Source: Balaenoptera acutorostrata (Eukaryota > Chordata > Mammalia > Artiodactyla > Balaenopteridae). Taken from it: a DNA stretch of 64,000 bases. Of this stretch, positions 46,488-57,264 are shown piece after piece (position 1 is the first letter of the stretch; every line of letters starts with the position of its first letter). The DNA lies in NCBI RefSeq assembly GCF_949987535.1, contig NC_080080.1, positions 64,819,006 to 64,883,005 of the forward strand. Direction: 5' to 3'. The notes below the pieces were generated by a model. The model saw nothing but the letters and a program-made list of their open reading frames with translations, made no database searches and was not told the origin of the DNA. Both the position numbers and the translations under genes were made by a program.

Positions 46488-46808
46488 TCTTTTTTTAAAT
46501 TTATTTAATTTATTTTATTTTTGGCTGTGTTGGGTCTTCGTTGCTGCATGTGGACTTTTCTCTAGTTGCAACGAGCAGGGGCTACTCTTCATTGCGGTGC
46601 GCTGGCTTCTCATTGTGGTGGCTTCTCTTGTTGCGGAGCACGGGCTCTAGGTGCGCAGGCTTCAGTAGTTGTGGCACACGGGCTCAGTAGTTGTGGTGCA
46701 CGGGCTTAGTTGCCCCGTGGCATGTGGGATCTTCCCGGACCAGGGCTCAAACCCGTGTCCCCTGCATTGACAGGCGGATTCTTAACCACTGCACCACCCA
46801 GGAAGCCC
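46488..46808 (-). mobile_element. CHR-type SINE with internal duplication
   Basis: Minus-strand SINE with target duplication 'cttcatattttc' (46476-46487 and 46809-46820). It contains a second copy of 'cagtagttgtggc' within 46663-46697, like the SINE at 45066-45388. Confidence 0.93.
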
Positions 46809-46829
46809 CTTCATATTTTCAACCTTGTG

Positions 46830-47835
46830 CCTCAGCATGTCCAGACCTAATAATTTTCTTATGCCTCCAAAACCGCTTTGGCTCTGATGTTCCTTGCCCC
46901 AGAGGAGGGCAGCAAGACTCATCCAGTTGCCCAACCTGTTGCCTAAGATAGAAACTTGGGCAACCCAGGCTGCATTTCTGACACCTTCCTCACCTCACTC
47001 TCGTCCTCCTCAGCATCTGCAGAACTTCTGTCCATCCCCATGAGCCCTGCCCTCGGTTGAACACTGTCATCTGTAGCCTGACTGTGGCAATTGTCCTCCC
47101 TGTTCTCACGTCTGTCCCCCTCCAGTTCTTTCTACGTGGCAGCCAAATTGATTTTCCAAAGTGCAAGGCTGTTTGTATCATTTGTCCACTTAAATACTTC
47201 AAAGAAGTGGCCTTTAAACTTTTGGGCTGTGGCTTACAATAAGAAATAAATTTAACATCATGACCCAATACACACATAAATATATCAACAAGTGTTAGGT
47301 TTTTTTATCCTGTCCTGTCCTATTCTGTTTTGATCTCTTTTGTTGAGAAAGTAATGCTGGTTGAAACCCATGAAAATGATTTCAGAGCTAACTAATAGAT
47401 GAGATCCTACAGTGTGAAAAGCACTGCTTTTTGTGATTCTTACGGCGCAAAGGATAAAAACCAACCTCTGTAACGAGGATGATGGGGCTCTTCATACTCT
47501 GCCACCTGCTTATCTCTGTAGCCCCAACCCTTGCCTCTGCCACCTCGTGTCCCAGCTTTCCTGAACCCCTGACAGTCCCAGAGTGGTGCTGTCCTCTTTT
47601 GCCTTTGACAACTCTCCCATCTGCCTGGTTAACTCTTCCCATGCTTCCTGTGACAGCTTCAATGCCACTTCCTTTAGGAAGTGTTACTTATAACATTTAT
47701 AAGTGTTTATCATATACCAGTCACTCTGCTAAACCCTTCACATGGATTATCTCATTTAAGCTCCAATTGCCAGAATAGGTGCTCAAGAAGTATTTGTTAG
47801 ATGCATTGATCTCATATCATGCCCACCCCCAGTTG
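46830..47835 (+). mobile_element. L2 LINE, ORF end and 3' end, split by a hAT element
   Basis: 'catccagttgcccaacctgt', 'gaaacttgggcaacccaggc', 'gattttccaaagtgcaaggc', then after the hAT insert 'cgcaaaggataaaaaccaac', 'ctgtgacagcttcaatgcca' and 'aggtgctcaagaagtatttg' follow an L2 from its RT C-terminal region to its end. A MIR-like piece lies near 47700-47765. Open frames over this L2 are not genes. Confidence 0.7.
47205..47426. mobile_element. hAT-type MITE inside the L2
   Basis: Ends are inverted repeats: 'agtggcctttaaac' on the left, and 'cagtgcttttcacac' when the right end is reverse-complemented. The interior 'acatcatgacccaatacaca' matches a known mammalian hAT MITE. Removing it restores continuity of the L2 text. 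Confidence 0.65.
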
Positions 47836-48990
47836 TTGTTTAGGACTAGAATGGTATGTAATTAATATTTTCTCTATGCTCGAATTTCTACAGTACTTAG
47901 AACCCACTTGTGAGCATTTATCTCTGTGTGTCTGCTGAGCCTATGGCCGACGGGTCCATCCATGGGTACAAGGGCCATGAGAGATGTTACCATTTCTTCA
48001 GGAAATGAGAGGAAAGTGCAGTTTATACCCAATCATCTGAGAGCCTTAGATGAGAATGCATTCAGATCCTAACGTCTGCCACAAAATTTTATGTTGTTAA
48101 TTCATTTGTTCGATGGTTCCTTTTAACCTAGTTTCATCCTGCAATTCCTATTATTAGAAGTGTACTGAATCAGACTATAATGCTACACAGCCGTGATCAA
48201 GGAAACTTAAATTTTTAATCTGAATAAGAGTCACAGTGCCAAGTCACAGTACATTACCCATAATACAAAGCCAGAAGGTAAATCGGTTAAAAAATAATGA
48301 AATTACTTTGCTCTACAGTTAGTGAGTCAGAGCCATACGCTTCCTGGGAAATGGAATGAACACTGTAAATGGTTTCAACTTCAGGTAATTATTACTATTT
48401 ACAAATAGTAATGACCCACAGCAGGTAAATAGTCCTTGAAAGGCCATTGTAAGGTAAAAATAGCCCAAGTGTGCATAAGTGTACACTTGATATATTTTTA
48501 AAAATTGAATACATCTGTGTGACCAGTAGCCTGAAGCTAAGAAGTTATAGATAACATCAAATCTATCTCAGATATATGTCTTCAGATGTATGTCGGAGGG
48601 TCTGATAAATTCTGTTCTGGCTGGTCTGAGGACATTTAGTGCTCTTCTGACAATATGTGTTCTTCAACAAGAAAATAAAATAGCCAACACAGCTCCCATT
48701 GGTAAAAATAATCATAATTTCCAATATATTAGTATTTTTTAAAAGATAGTATTAACATATGAGTTCCTAAACTGATATTATCCAGTTTCTAAAAAATCAA
48801 TAATCACATAGGAACACATACTTTCTTGGCCTTGCTCTTTAGAATGTGTAAATATCACAGTAAATTAAAATTTTAGTGTTGGCCCGTTAGAACTTCATTT
48901 CATTCCATCTCTTTTTAGTTGTTTATGATTCTCTGAATCAACAATAAAATGGAAGCCAGAAAGCTAGAGCAAAAGTGAATTGGTTTAGTA
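47836..48990. other. Repeat-poor stretch with a short L1M piece
   Basis: Mostly unassigned. 'cataagtgtacacttgatat' with 'gaatacatctgtgtgaccag' at 48473-48525 is a short antisense L1M 3' fragment, the same type as 50215-50690. Confidence 0.45.
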
Positions 48991-48994
48991 GTTA

Positions 48995-49150
48995 GGGAAC
49001 CTGAATTCTAGTCCATATTCTGCTTTTGCATATCTGTCTGGCCACAGGCATATCATTTAACCTCTATGGGTCTCAGTTTCTTGATCTATAAAATGGGGGT
49101 GTTAAAAATCATAACATGATCATTTGCAAAGGGATCTTCAATGATTCTAA
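48995..49150 (-). mobile_element. MIR SINE
   Basis: 'ctggccacaggcatatcatt', 'taacctctatgggtctcagt' and 'cttgatctataaaatggggg' follow the antisense MIR core. Confidence 0.8.
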
Positions 49151-49378
49151 ATTAGCATTAAATGAGACCCTGATCATATATCAATGGGAAAACCCTTTGT
49201 CAATTTAAAGAAATTCAGTAGATGGTTTTGATTCACTGTTTAGATTTCTGTCATATAGAGGATATGGCATCTCCAAGGTTTTTAAGACATCTCAAAAGTA
49301 GAACAAAATCCAAATAACCAAAATATCATCTGCTGAATTCAGAGTATCTATCCATGGATCTCTAAATCCATGACCCAT

Positions 49379-49984
49379 GGAAGCAACCTAAATGCCCATC
49401 GACAGACAAACGGATAAAGAAGTTGTGGTACATATATACAATGGAATATTACTCAGCCATAAAAAGGAATGAAATTGAGTCATTTGTTGAGATGTGGATG
49501 GATCTAGAGACTGTCATATAGAGCGAAGTAAGTCAGAAAGAGAAAAACAAATATCATATATTAACGCATGTATGTGGAACCTAGAAAAATGGTACAGATG
49601 AACCGGTTTGCAGGGCAGAATTTGAGACACAGATATAGAGAACAAACGTATGGACACCAAGGGGGGAAAACCGTGGTGGGGTGGGGATGGTGGTGTGCTG
49701 AACTGGGCAATTGGGATTGACATGTATAGACTGATGTGTATAAAATTGATGACTAATAAGAACCTGCAGTATAAAAAGACAAACAAACAAACCAAAAAAC
49801 AACTAATACTAAACTTTCTTTGGGTTATTGGTATGGAAATATGTTAATATAAATGTTTCAGACATTACATGAAATTTCTAAAAATCTTATATGTTCTGGT
49901 ATAATATTATAAGTCATAATTCTAGTTATTACTTTAAAATGTATATCTCAGAAATAACTAAAAAATAAATAAATAAATAAAAAA
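49379..49984 (+). mobile_element. L1, 5'-truncated, with about 157-bp 3' extension
   Basis: L1 ORF2 end ('ggaagcaacctaaatgccca') and a 3' UTR of the 'aagaacctgcagtataaaaa' type end at an A-rich tail near 49802. Unrelated AT-rich sequence follows (49803-49959), then a second tail of (aaat)n. The whole 606-bp unit is bracketed by a perfect 16-bp duplication 'taaatccatgacccat' (49363-49378 and 49985-50000). Confidence 0.92.
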
Positions 49985-50214
49985 TAAATCCATGACCCAT
50001 TGAATTTACAGATGCTTTTACTGAATCCATGATTTACAGTAAAAGTAAAAGTACTTATTTATATATTCTGTGTCTCAATCTTAAGCCTCAGAAACCAATC
50101 AAATTTCTGTTCATCAGTTGCTTCCCGATCCACGGGAGCTAGGAAGTTTGGAAACAGGTGGTATCACAGTACTGGTCAGAACAAATCTAATTGAATCCCG
50201 TCAACTTAGAGGCT

Positions 50215-50690
50215 GCTTCACTTTTTAAAAATGTCTTACTGAAGTAAAACATACCACGGGGAAAAGTCCATAAGTATACACTTGATGTATTTTCAAAAAT
50301 TGAACACATCTATTTATCCAGTAGCCTGATCAAGAAACACACCGACATCCCAGAAGCCCCCACTGTGTCCCTTTCAGTCGCACCCCCTTCCCCAAAGGTC
50401 CCAACAACATCATTTAGTTGTGCTTGTTTTTGTACCTTGCATAAATGGAATCTTGCTGTAAATACTCTTTTGTGATTTCTTTCACTCAATTTTATATTTA
50501 TATATAGCGTTGAGTGTAACTGCAGGTCGTTCATTGTCATTGCTGTTTAATATCCCATGACTGGACTACCCACAGTTTATCTTTTTCAGTTTTTGGCTAT
50601 TATGAATATTGTTATGTACCTTCTTTTATATCCTTTGGAGAACATACGAACCCACTTCCAATGGGGAGACTGATCCATTTTTAAATGTAG
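50215..50690 (-). mobile_element. L1M 3' region, antisense
   Basis: 'gtataaca'-type start, 'aaaagtccataagtatacac', 'cagtagcctgatcaagaaac', 'ccagaagcccccactgtgtc' and 'ataaatggaatcttgctgta' follow the antisense L1M 3' UTR in order. Confidence 0.85.
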
Positions 50691-50699
50691 CCTTCTGTG

Positions 50700-52722
50700 A
50701 TACATTGGCATATGGACTATTGATCTGTTGGAAGGTTGGGTAGAAATTAGCTTTATAATATATCAAAAGGCATGAATTAATTTTGGTTCAAACCAGCCTA
50801 CTTTTTTTCTCTTCTCTTCCCAACAGACACACCCATTAAGATGGGAGGTAAATGGGACACACGTCCTGTGCATAAGGAGAGACAAACTGAGCAAAGCTGA
50901 GGAACACTCAGTCCTAAGCAATAGTTAGAGATACAAAGTGGTAGTTTTTGGTTTTGCTTTTGTTTGTTAACAGAGCAGCAATTTGTGGGTAGAAAAAGCT
51001 TTAGGTAGGGTAAACTTAAAGTTTCAGATTCACCAAAACTTTTTCTAATGTTTTTCCCTTACATATCATGGTAAGTTGACAGTAATTAGATCAGGAAATA
51101 ACCCATCCCCCAAACTTGGTCACCCAACTTTTATCTTACACTGTATTAGACAGTCTCCCTTTTACTGCCCCAAACTATGCAGTTCTGATGTATGTTGGCA
51201 GGCATTTCAAGAGAAAAATGCCTGCAGACTCTAGGCATATGATGAAGGCCTTAACCATTTTCAGACACTCCTCTTCGAGCTTGCTGAGGTATTTGGGGGT
51301 TTGTTTTGTTTTTTTTAACCATTTAGACCACTCGCCACCATAAATTCTTAAAGGATTTATAGTTGATAAATCATTCTTGCAGACAATATTTCATTGGATT
51401 GTCTTAGCAACTCTCTGGGGGTAGACGAGAAAGGTTGTGTGGATCACAGAGCATATGAAAATGTTCTATTCCAATTTGGAAAGTGCCATCCGTTTGCAAC
51501 TGATTTTATTACGGGTTATTTATTATTTTTGTAACTGGCAGTTTCCAAACTTCTCCATCTCTCTTCTCACAATACCCCTTGTTATTTTCCCCTCGACGTA
51601 GGGGTGAGGCAGCTGGTAGAATGCTGCACTAAGCTTTCTATTGCTTGGAGCATCTTCTGATCCAACTTTTCATTTTATTTTTTAGCCAGTAAGCACTTAA
51701 TCCTTTGGACGGTGTTATATTAGAAAGTGTTAGACTAGGCAGCAGCTTGTCATATGGCATCACTGGCAAATCCAGGCCTCGGGCTGTTTCTCTGTCTCCC
51801 AGGCCAGTGTTCAGATCACTAGAAAACGTTAAGCTGCAGGCCCCAAGGGGGAGAAGGTGCTAGTCACTCACAGGGTTCTTCTGGCTTCTTTGCATATCCC
51901 TGTATCTGAGGTCTGCAAAAATGCCCAGCATACACATTACTCGGTCTTGAGGCGTGTGGATTTTTGCCCTATATTCCAACCACGTGGCTCAGACCACGTA
52001 AGCTTGGATGGGATGCTGCTTTTTAAACACCATACTGCACGGGCACTCTGCTGCCCTTTAACGTGTGCATGTTCTTTCATTTGACTAGCCTATACATTTG
52101 TTTCCACAGAAATATCATTTGATCTGGGATTTTCAGAGCGTATTAAACCTATTTTCCCCAGTCTGCAGCTTTACGTATTCCAGAGACCGAGTATTCTCAT
52201 TTAGATGGTAGCATACAGAACAGTAGTGCTGAACACCGCTTCTACCCACCTTAAGCTGCCAGCTTGTGTGGTGCGGGGGCTTTCTTATCACCTCCACGAA
52301 CAGATTTCTTGGGCTGCGAGCACTGTCAATACTATAATTCACCATTATTTGAAGAATGACAGTTTTATGGAAGCACTTCTTCCTCCATCATGCTGGCATT
52401 CACCTGGGCTATTACAAATTATGTGGAGTACCATATTTTTTTTTTTTCTGAAATAACTTAAACTAGGAGAAGATTCTGTGGTACATTGTTTCATTTCTTA
52501 AACGTGCTGCTGAGTCATTTCCCCTTCGTAACTGAGCTAGTTTTCACCAGTACCTTTAATTACATCAGGTCTTTTTTAATAAAGCTCATTTTTATTGACT
52601 TTCTAACTTAATGAATTCTTCTTGGTGAAACAGGAGCTTACTGGCACAGCATATAAAATGACCCCTTATTACAGCTGAAAGTGGGTTGCATTTTTCTATC
52701 TCCTTTCTCTATTAGCAGTGTA
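50700..52722. other. Long repeat-free stretch
   Basis: About 2 kb without a recognisable transposon, mixed composition, no convincing exon. The part at 52060-52450 has especially high sequence complexity and may be constrained non-coding DNA. Confidence 0.4.
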
Positions 52723-52738
52723 CGTTTCTTCTTTTTTT

Positions 52739-53033
52739 TTTTTTTTTAATTTTATTTATTTATTTATTTATGGCTGTGTTGGGTCTTCGTTTCTGCGCGA
52801 GGGCTTTCTCCAGTTGTGGCAAGTGGGGGCCACTCTTCATCGCGGTGCGCGGGCCTGTCATTATCGCGGCCTCTCTTGTTGCGGAGCACAGGCTCCAGAC
52901 GCGCAGGCTCAGTAATTGTGGCTCACGGGCTTAGCTGCTCCGCGGCATGTGGGATCCTCCCAGACCAGGGCTCGAACCCGTGTCCCCTGCATTGGCAGGC
53001 AGATTCTCAACCACTGCACCACCAGGGAAGCCC
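52739..53033 (-). mobile_element. CHR-type SINE
   Basis: Minus-strand SINE, B box 'gggttcgagccctgg', (aaat)n tail plus a T-run. Target duplication 'cgtttcttcttttttt' (52723-52738 and 53034-53049). Confidence 0.94.
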
Positions 53034-53049
53034 CGTTTCTTCTTTTTTT

Positions 53050-53905
53050 ATGCCGAATTAAATCGACCAAAACCTTTCTCTCTCTATTACATGGAATTAC
53101 CTTATGAAATAGAATTCTTAAAAGCTGTACTGTACATTAAAAAAAAAATGTAACTTTGGTAACTTGAGTAGTATTTTAAATGGCACTTAAGGAAAACTCA
53201 AGGAGAATTCTTGTGGTAAAGTCAGTAATTATATTGTGAGTAACTATTCCCTAATTTGTCTGTATATATTCTTTTATTGATGGTTTTCTAATAGGACACA
53301 CTTGTAGCTAAACACACAGAATAAAAAATTCATTCTACTGAAGAATAAGCAAAGACATTTTCATTTTGCCTGGGGTTGCTTTCGTGTGAGGCTAACTTTT
53401 ATTTACCTTCACTATGCCCTCCCCCAGTCCTATCTCCCTATACCCACCCCTCCCCCCGTGGTTACCATGTGTAATTCACAGTTTTATCTCCATGCTAATA
53501 GTCCATTAGAAACAGCGTTTTGATTGGGTGTTACCCAGCTGTGTAGCTTTTTATGAAGCTTTATTTTAAACCCAGTGTCATCCCTCCTTAGCACATCAGT
53601 TTTCCTTCTCATGTTTGGACAGATCTGTCCTTCCCCACCCAGTTCTAGTACACCATCACCCCACACACTGATTAGAGGCAAGTCCATTCTGCATTCCCTT
53701 CCTGCATCTCTGCTCCCACATGGTGTTAACGGGGTTGGCCTTTGGCTTAACCAATGTGGGGATGTGCTATCTGACAAAGTTAAGGCAAGGTCCCCTAATC
53801 TGAAAAATCTCTTTTCCACTTGTCTTATCCTACTGCACAATGCCCCAAATCATACCTGTGTTCCCTATTGCAGTACTTTGCATTCTGACATTAATGGCTA
53901 CTATT
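53050..53905. other. Unassigned stretch
   Basis: Open frames of 110-118 codons exist on both strands over 53484-53907. They overlap each other, lack protein landmarks and are judged chance. Confidence 0.4.
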
Positions 53906-53916
53906 AAAATGTAAAT

Positions 53917-54263
53917 TAAAAAAAATTTTTTTTAATGACCATTATGGCCCAAGTGTTTATATGTTCTGCAATTTTTTTAATTAATTAATTTATTTATTTA
54001 TGGCTGTGTTGGGTCTTCGTTTCTGTGCGAGGGCTTTTTCTAGTTGTGGCAAGTGGGGGCCACTCCTCATCACAGTGCGCGGGCCTCTCACTATCGCGGC
54101 CTCTCTTGTTGCGGAGCACAGGCTCCAGACATGCAGGCTCAGTAGTTGTGGCTCACGGGCCCAGTTGCTCCGTGGCATGTGGGATCTTCCCAGACCAGGG
54201 CTCGAACCCGTGTCCCCTGCATTGGCAGGCAGATTCTCAACCACTGTGCCACCAGGGAAGCCC
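53917..54263 (-). mobile_element. CHR-type SINE with 3' extension ending in A8T8
   Basis: The SINE body is at about 53985-54263. In SINE orientation its AT-rich tail is followed by about 38 nt of non-SINE sequence ('ttgcagaacatataaacact' onward), then eight A and eight T, then the target site. The duplication 'aaaatgtaaat' (53906-53916 and 54264-54274) is perfect over 11 bp and brackets body plus extension. Confidence 0.9.
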
Positions 54264-54313
54264 AAAATGTAAATATTTTAAGAGAGGGCTAACCCACCTC
54301 ATCTTAGCTTGAA

Positions 54314-54422
54314 TTTCTTCCTTCCTTCCTTCCTTCTCTCCTTCCTTCCTTCCTTCCTTCCTTCCTTCCTTCCTTCCTTCCTTCCTCTCTCTCTCCCCCT
54401 CCCTCCTTCCCTCCTCCCTCCC
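54314..54422 (+). repeat. 109-nt uninterrupted polypyrimidine tract, (CTTC)n core
   Basis: All bases are C or T. The first 70 nt are largely CTTC tetramers, followed by CT-, C-rich and CCTC segments. The complementary strand is pure purine, and long open frames in it (KEGRKEGRKE...) are repeat artefacts. Confidence 0.97.
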
Positions 54423-54743
54423 ACCCTTCCTCCTTTCCTTCATTCCTTTCTTCATTCTTTTCTTTCTTTTTCAGTTGCAGAGGCAATTAACCAAGAATTG
54501 GAGTCTGAGAAAATGAAACATAAGATAGTTGAGTTATTGGGGAGAAGAGAGAGAAGCAGAAAATCCTGGGAAATGGGGCCCACCCTAAAATGGCATTCAG
54601 GAGTGCTGATTTAGGAGAACTAAAAACCATTAGGGTTGGGGGTGGGTAGGAGGGAGAAGTGAAAAGTGAAGAGCAAATGGTGACATCAGATCATGAAAAA
54701 GGGAGACTCTGAAAGAAAGCAGTCTGATCTCCTACTCAGTTTT

Positions 54744-55082
54744 TTTTTTTTAATTTTTTTCTTCCTTATGATGAGAATTCTTTTTTTTTTTTTTTTTTTG
54801 TTTATTTATTTTATTTTTGCCTGTGTTGGGTCTTCGTTTCTGTGCGAGGGCTTTCTCTAGTTGGGGCGAGCGGGGGCCACTCTTCATCGCAGTGCGCGGG
54901 CCTCTCACTGTCGCGGCCTCTCTTGTTGCGGAGCACAGGCTCCAGACGCGCAGGCTCAGTAGTTGTGGCGCACGGGCCCAGTTGCTCCCCGGCATGTGGG
55001 ATCCTCCCAGACCAGGGCTCGAACCCGTGTCCCCTGCATTGGCAGGCAGATTCTCCACCACTGCGCCACCAGGGAGGCCCCG
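54744..55082 (-). mobile_element. CHR-type SINE with 3' extension
   Basis: The SINE body runs to about 54801. In SINE orientation a 19-A run is followed by 'gaattctcatcataaggaag' and a second A-rich run with one TT, then the target site. Duplication 'ctactcagtttt' (54732-54743 and 55083-55094). Confidence 0.9.
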
Positions 55083-55099
55083 CTACTCAGTTTTATTGG

Positions 55100-55580
55100 A
55101 AGCACGTCTACGTATTATTCCTGGAAACTCGTGGTGGCACCGCTTCAGCAGTTCATCTTAATGGGCTACTCCACCCACTGCCTCTGTTACTTTTAATGTA
55201 CTATTAATTAGATTCATTATCCCAAGCCCACGGCATAGCTTGCTTGTCCCACGATCCCGTTCTTCTGTCCACTTACACAGGTTCTGTCGCAGCTGGGCAT
55301 GGAGTGTTGAAGCACAGGTTGACGGATCCAAAAACCTTCCCTAACTCCCTTCTGCCTGAAATTCTTCTCTTTATAGAGATAAAAACCAACCAACCAACAA
55401 ACAAACCCCACCAGAGCAAGACTGGTAGTTATTTTCCCAGACTCCCTTGCAGCTGGGGGTGGCCATGTCACTGAAATTTGCCATCAAGACATAAAGGGAT
55501 ATCTGCCTACAAGCTTTTGAGAAAACTGGCTAACAGCCTAATCCAGCCCTGAATGTAGTAATTTGAAAAACAAGTCTGGA
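55100..55580. other. Unassigned stretch
   Basis: Nothing recognised. Contains a small (caac/caaa) patch at 55387-55407. Confidence 0.4.
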
Positions 55581-55584
55581 CTTC

Positions 55585-55735
55585 TTAATGAAGAGTCAAT
55601 CCTTACAACGACCCTATAAAAGTATAGCATGATATCATCTTAAGAAGAAACTAAGATTCAGAGAAGCTAAGTTACTTGCCCGAAGTGACAGAGCCTGTGG
55701 TTTTAAGAGAGAGACCTAAAACCAGAGCTTCTGAA
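55585..55735 (+). mobile_element. MIR SINE
   Basis: 'ccttacaacgaccctataaa', 'gattcagagaagctaagtta' and 'cttgcccgaagtgacagagc' follow the sense MIR core. Confidence 0.85.
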
Positions 55736-55739
55736 TTAA

Positions 55740-56285
55740 AATGGGACAAGCAGGCCCCTTCCACTGCTTTATGCTGCCTGTTTGTCACCCTTCCATAAAA
55801 ATAAAATATATCTACACATTTAAAAAGTCACATCAATTAGATATTCACTCATAAATCTGTTCAGCTGTTTCCCATTTTTCCTGGATTGCAGCTTGGTTCT
55901 CCAAGCAGCCTTGCTTTAACTCTGGCTTTAATCTGATTCTTCCCAGGTGCCCTCTGCCTGGATATTTTTTCATGTGTGTTCTTGCCTAGCAGAAGTAGTC
56001 ACTTGCTAATCTACTTTTCACCCTGTTTCCTTTGACCCACATTATTTTCCTTTCTTGAATTGACATGGATAGAATCCATGCAACAGCACTAGCCCTCAAC
56101 CTGTCTTCTTCAGAGACTACAAAAAATAGTGTTTCACTTATTTCCCTGTTTCGTCAAATAGGCATCCTACCATGTCTGTCCCGGAATCTTTGTATCTCCC
56201 AATCCTTCTACTCAGTCTTCTATCCAAACATTCTTTCTAAGATGACACAGAAGAAGAAACAGGTGCACCTTTTTCTAATAGGAAA
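55740..56285. other. Unassigned stretch
   Basis: Pyrimidine-rich sequence. A 178-codon open frame starts at 56065 but runs through a MIR and an LTR, so it is not a gene. Confidence 0.4.
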
Positions 56286-56289
56286 TCTG

Positions 56290-56830
56290 GTAATCTGGTG
56301 GCTAGAGCAGAAGATGTGGCTTCTTGCCCAACCCTACCATCATTTGAATCTGGGGCTGGGTCACTTATCCTCTCCGTTTGTCTTCGTTTGGGCTGCTTTC
56401 ACAAAGTACCATAGACTAGATGGATTAAGTAACAGAAATATATTTCTCATAGTTCTAGGGGCTGAGAAGTCCAAGATCAGGGTATCAGCACGGTCTGTTT
56501 CTGGTAGGGGCCCTCTTCCTGGTTTGCAGATGGCCGTCTTCTTGCTGTGCCCTCACCTGGCAAAGAGAGAGAGATCTTCTCTCTCGTGTTTCTTCTTGTA
56601 AGGGTGCTAATCCCATTCATGAGGGCTCTAACCTCATGACCTAATTATCTCCCAAAGGCCTTATCTCCAAATACCATCACATTGGGGATTAGGCTTCAAC
56701 ATATGAATCTGGGCAGGGGAGTCAGTCCCCAGCACTGTCCTTTGTTTTCCTACCCGTAAAAAGGGATAAATGATATCTTTCCCACCTTACCTTAGAGGGA
56801 CATTATGACCAGGCATAGTCCTTGATCTTG
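56290..56830 (-). mobile_element. MIR SINE, split by an LTR
   Basis: The left part ends 'ggtcacttatcctctccgtt' and the right part continues 'ttttcctacccgtaaaaagg'. Joined, they give the antisense MIR core. The LTR at 56379-56734 sits between them. Confidence 0.7.
56379..56734 (+). mobile_element. Solo LTR of an ERVL/MaLR-type element
   Basis: Begins 'tgtcttcgtttgggctgctt' with 'acaaagtaccatagactaga', holds 'gttctaggggctgagaagtc' and 'taatcccattcatgagggct', and ends 'gtcagtccccagca'. Flanks 'ccgtt' and 'ctgtc' fit a decayed 5-bp duplication of MIR text. I recognise the repeat but not its exact family name. No internal genes accompany it. Confidence 0.75.
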
Positions 56831-56879
56831 GAAAATCAAAGATTAGAAGGCAAGTGTTCCCACGATGAATCCACTGGAG

Positions 56880-57260
56880 GAGATAGTCTTGTAAACAGAA
56901 AGTCTTGATTTATGGGAAGTGCTAAAGAAAAGTGTGCCTATGATATGGGAACCCAGTCTGGCAGTTCAGAAAAACCTTCCTGAGGAGTTTATGCCTGCGC
57001 CTTGACAGACAAACAAAGGAAAAGGAGAAAAGAACATTTCAGGCAAGAGAGACTGCGCTGACAGAGAAATGACACAGAAACAAGATGATGGGTCTCAGCA
57101 GGGCACAGGCCTGGTATTGTAGGCAAGGACTGGGCCACCGTTAGCCTCTTGAGGGCAGGGATGATGTCCCAATTATCTTTGTACCCCTGGCATCTAGCAA
57201 AGCACCTGGTATCAAGGGAGGTGGAGCTCAGTAATTGTTTATTGTGTTGAATGAATGGAG
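56880..57260. mobile_element. Ancient repeat relics, family not assigned
   Basis: 'ggcagttcagaaaaaccttc', 'cttcctgaggagtttatgcc', 'aacatttcaggcaagagaga', then 'tcttgagggcagggatgatg' and 'gtgttgaatgaatgg' follow old mammalian repeats. The last part is L2-like. Confidence 0.45.
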
Positions 57261-57264
57261 GGCT

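Noticed and set aside
53484..53907. 118- and 110-codon frames on opposite strands
   Set aside because: Mutually overlapping, no landmarks, no support as exons.
54237..54486. Lysine/glutamate/glycine-rich frames (KEGRKEGRKE)
   Set aside because: They are translations of the (CTTC)n polypyrimidine tract.
56065..56601. Longest plus-strand open frame outside L1 (178 codons)
   Set aside because: It runs across unassigned sequence, an antisense MIR and into a solo LTR, and has no protein landmarks.
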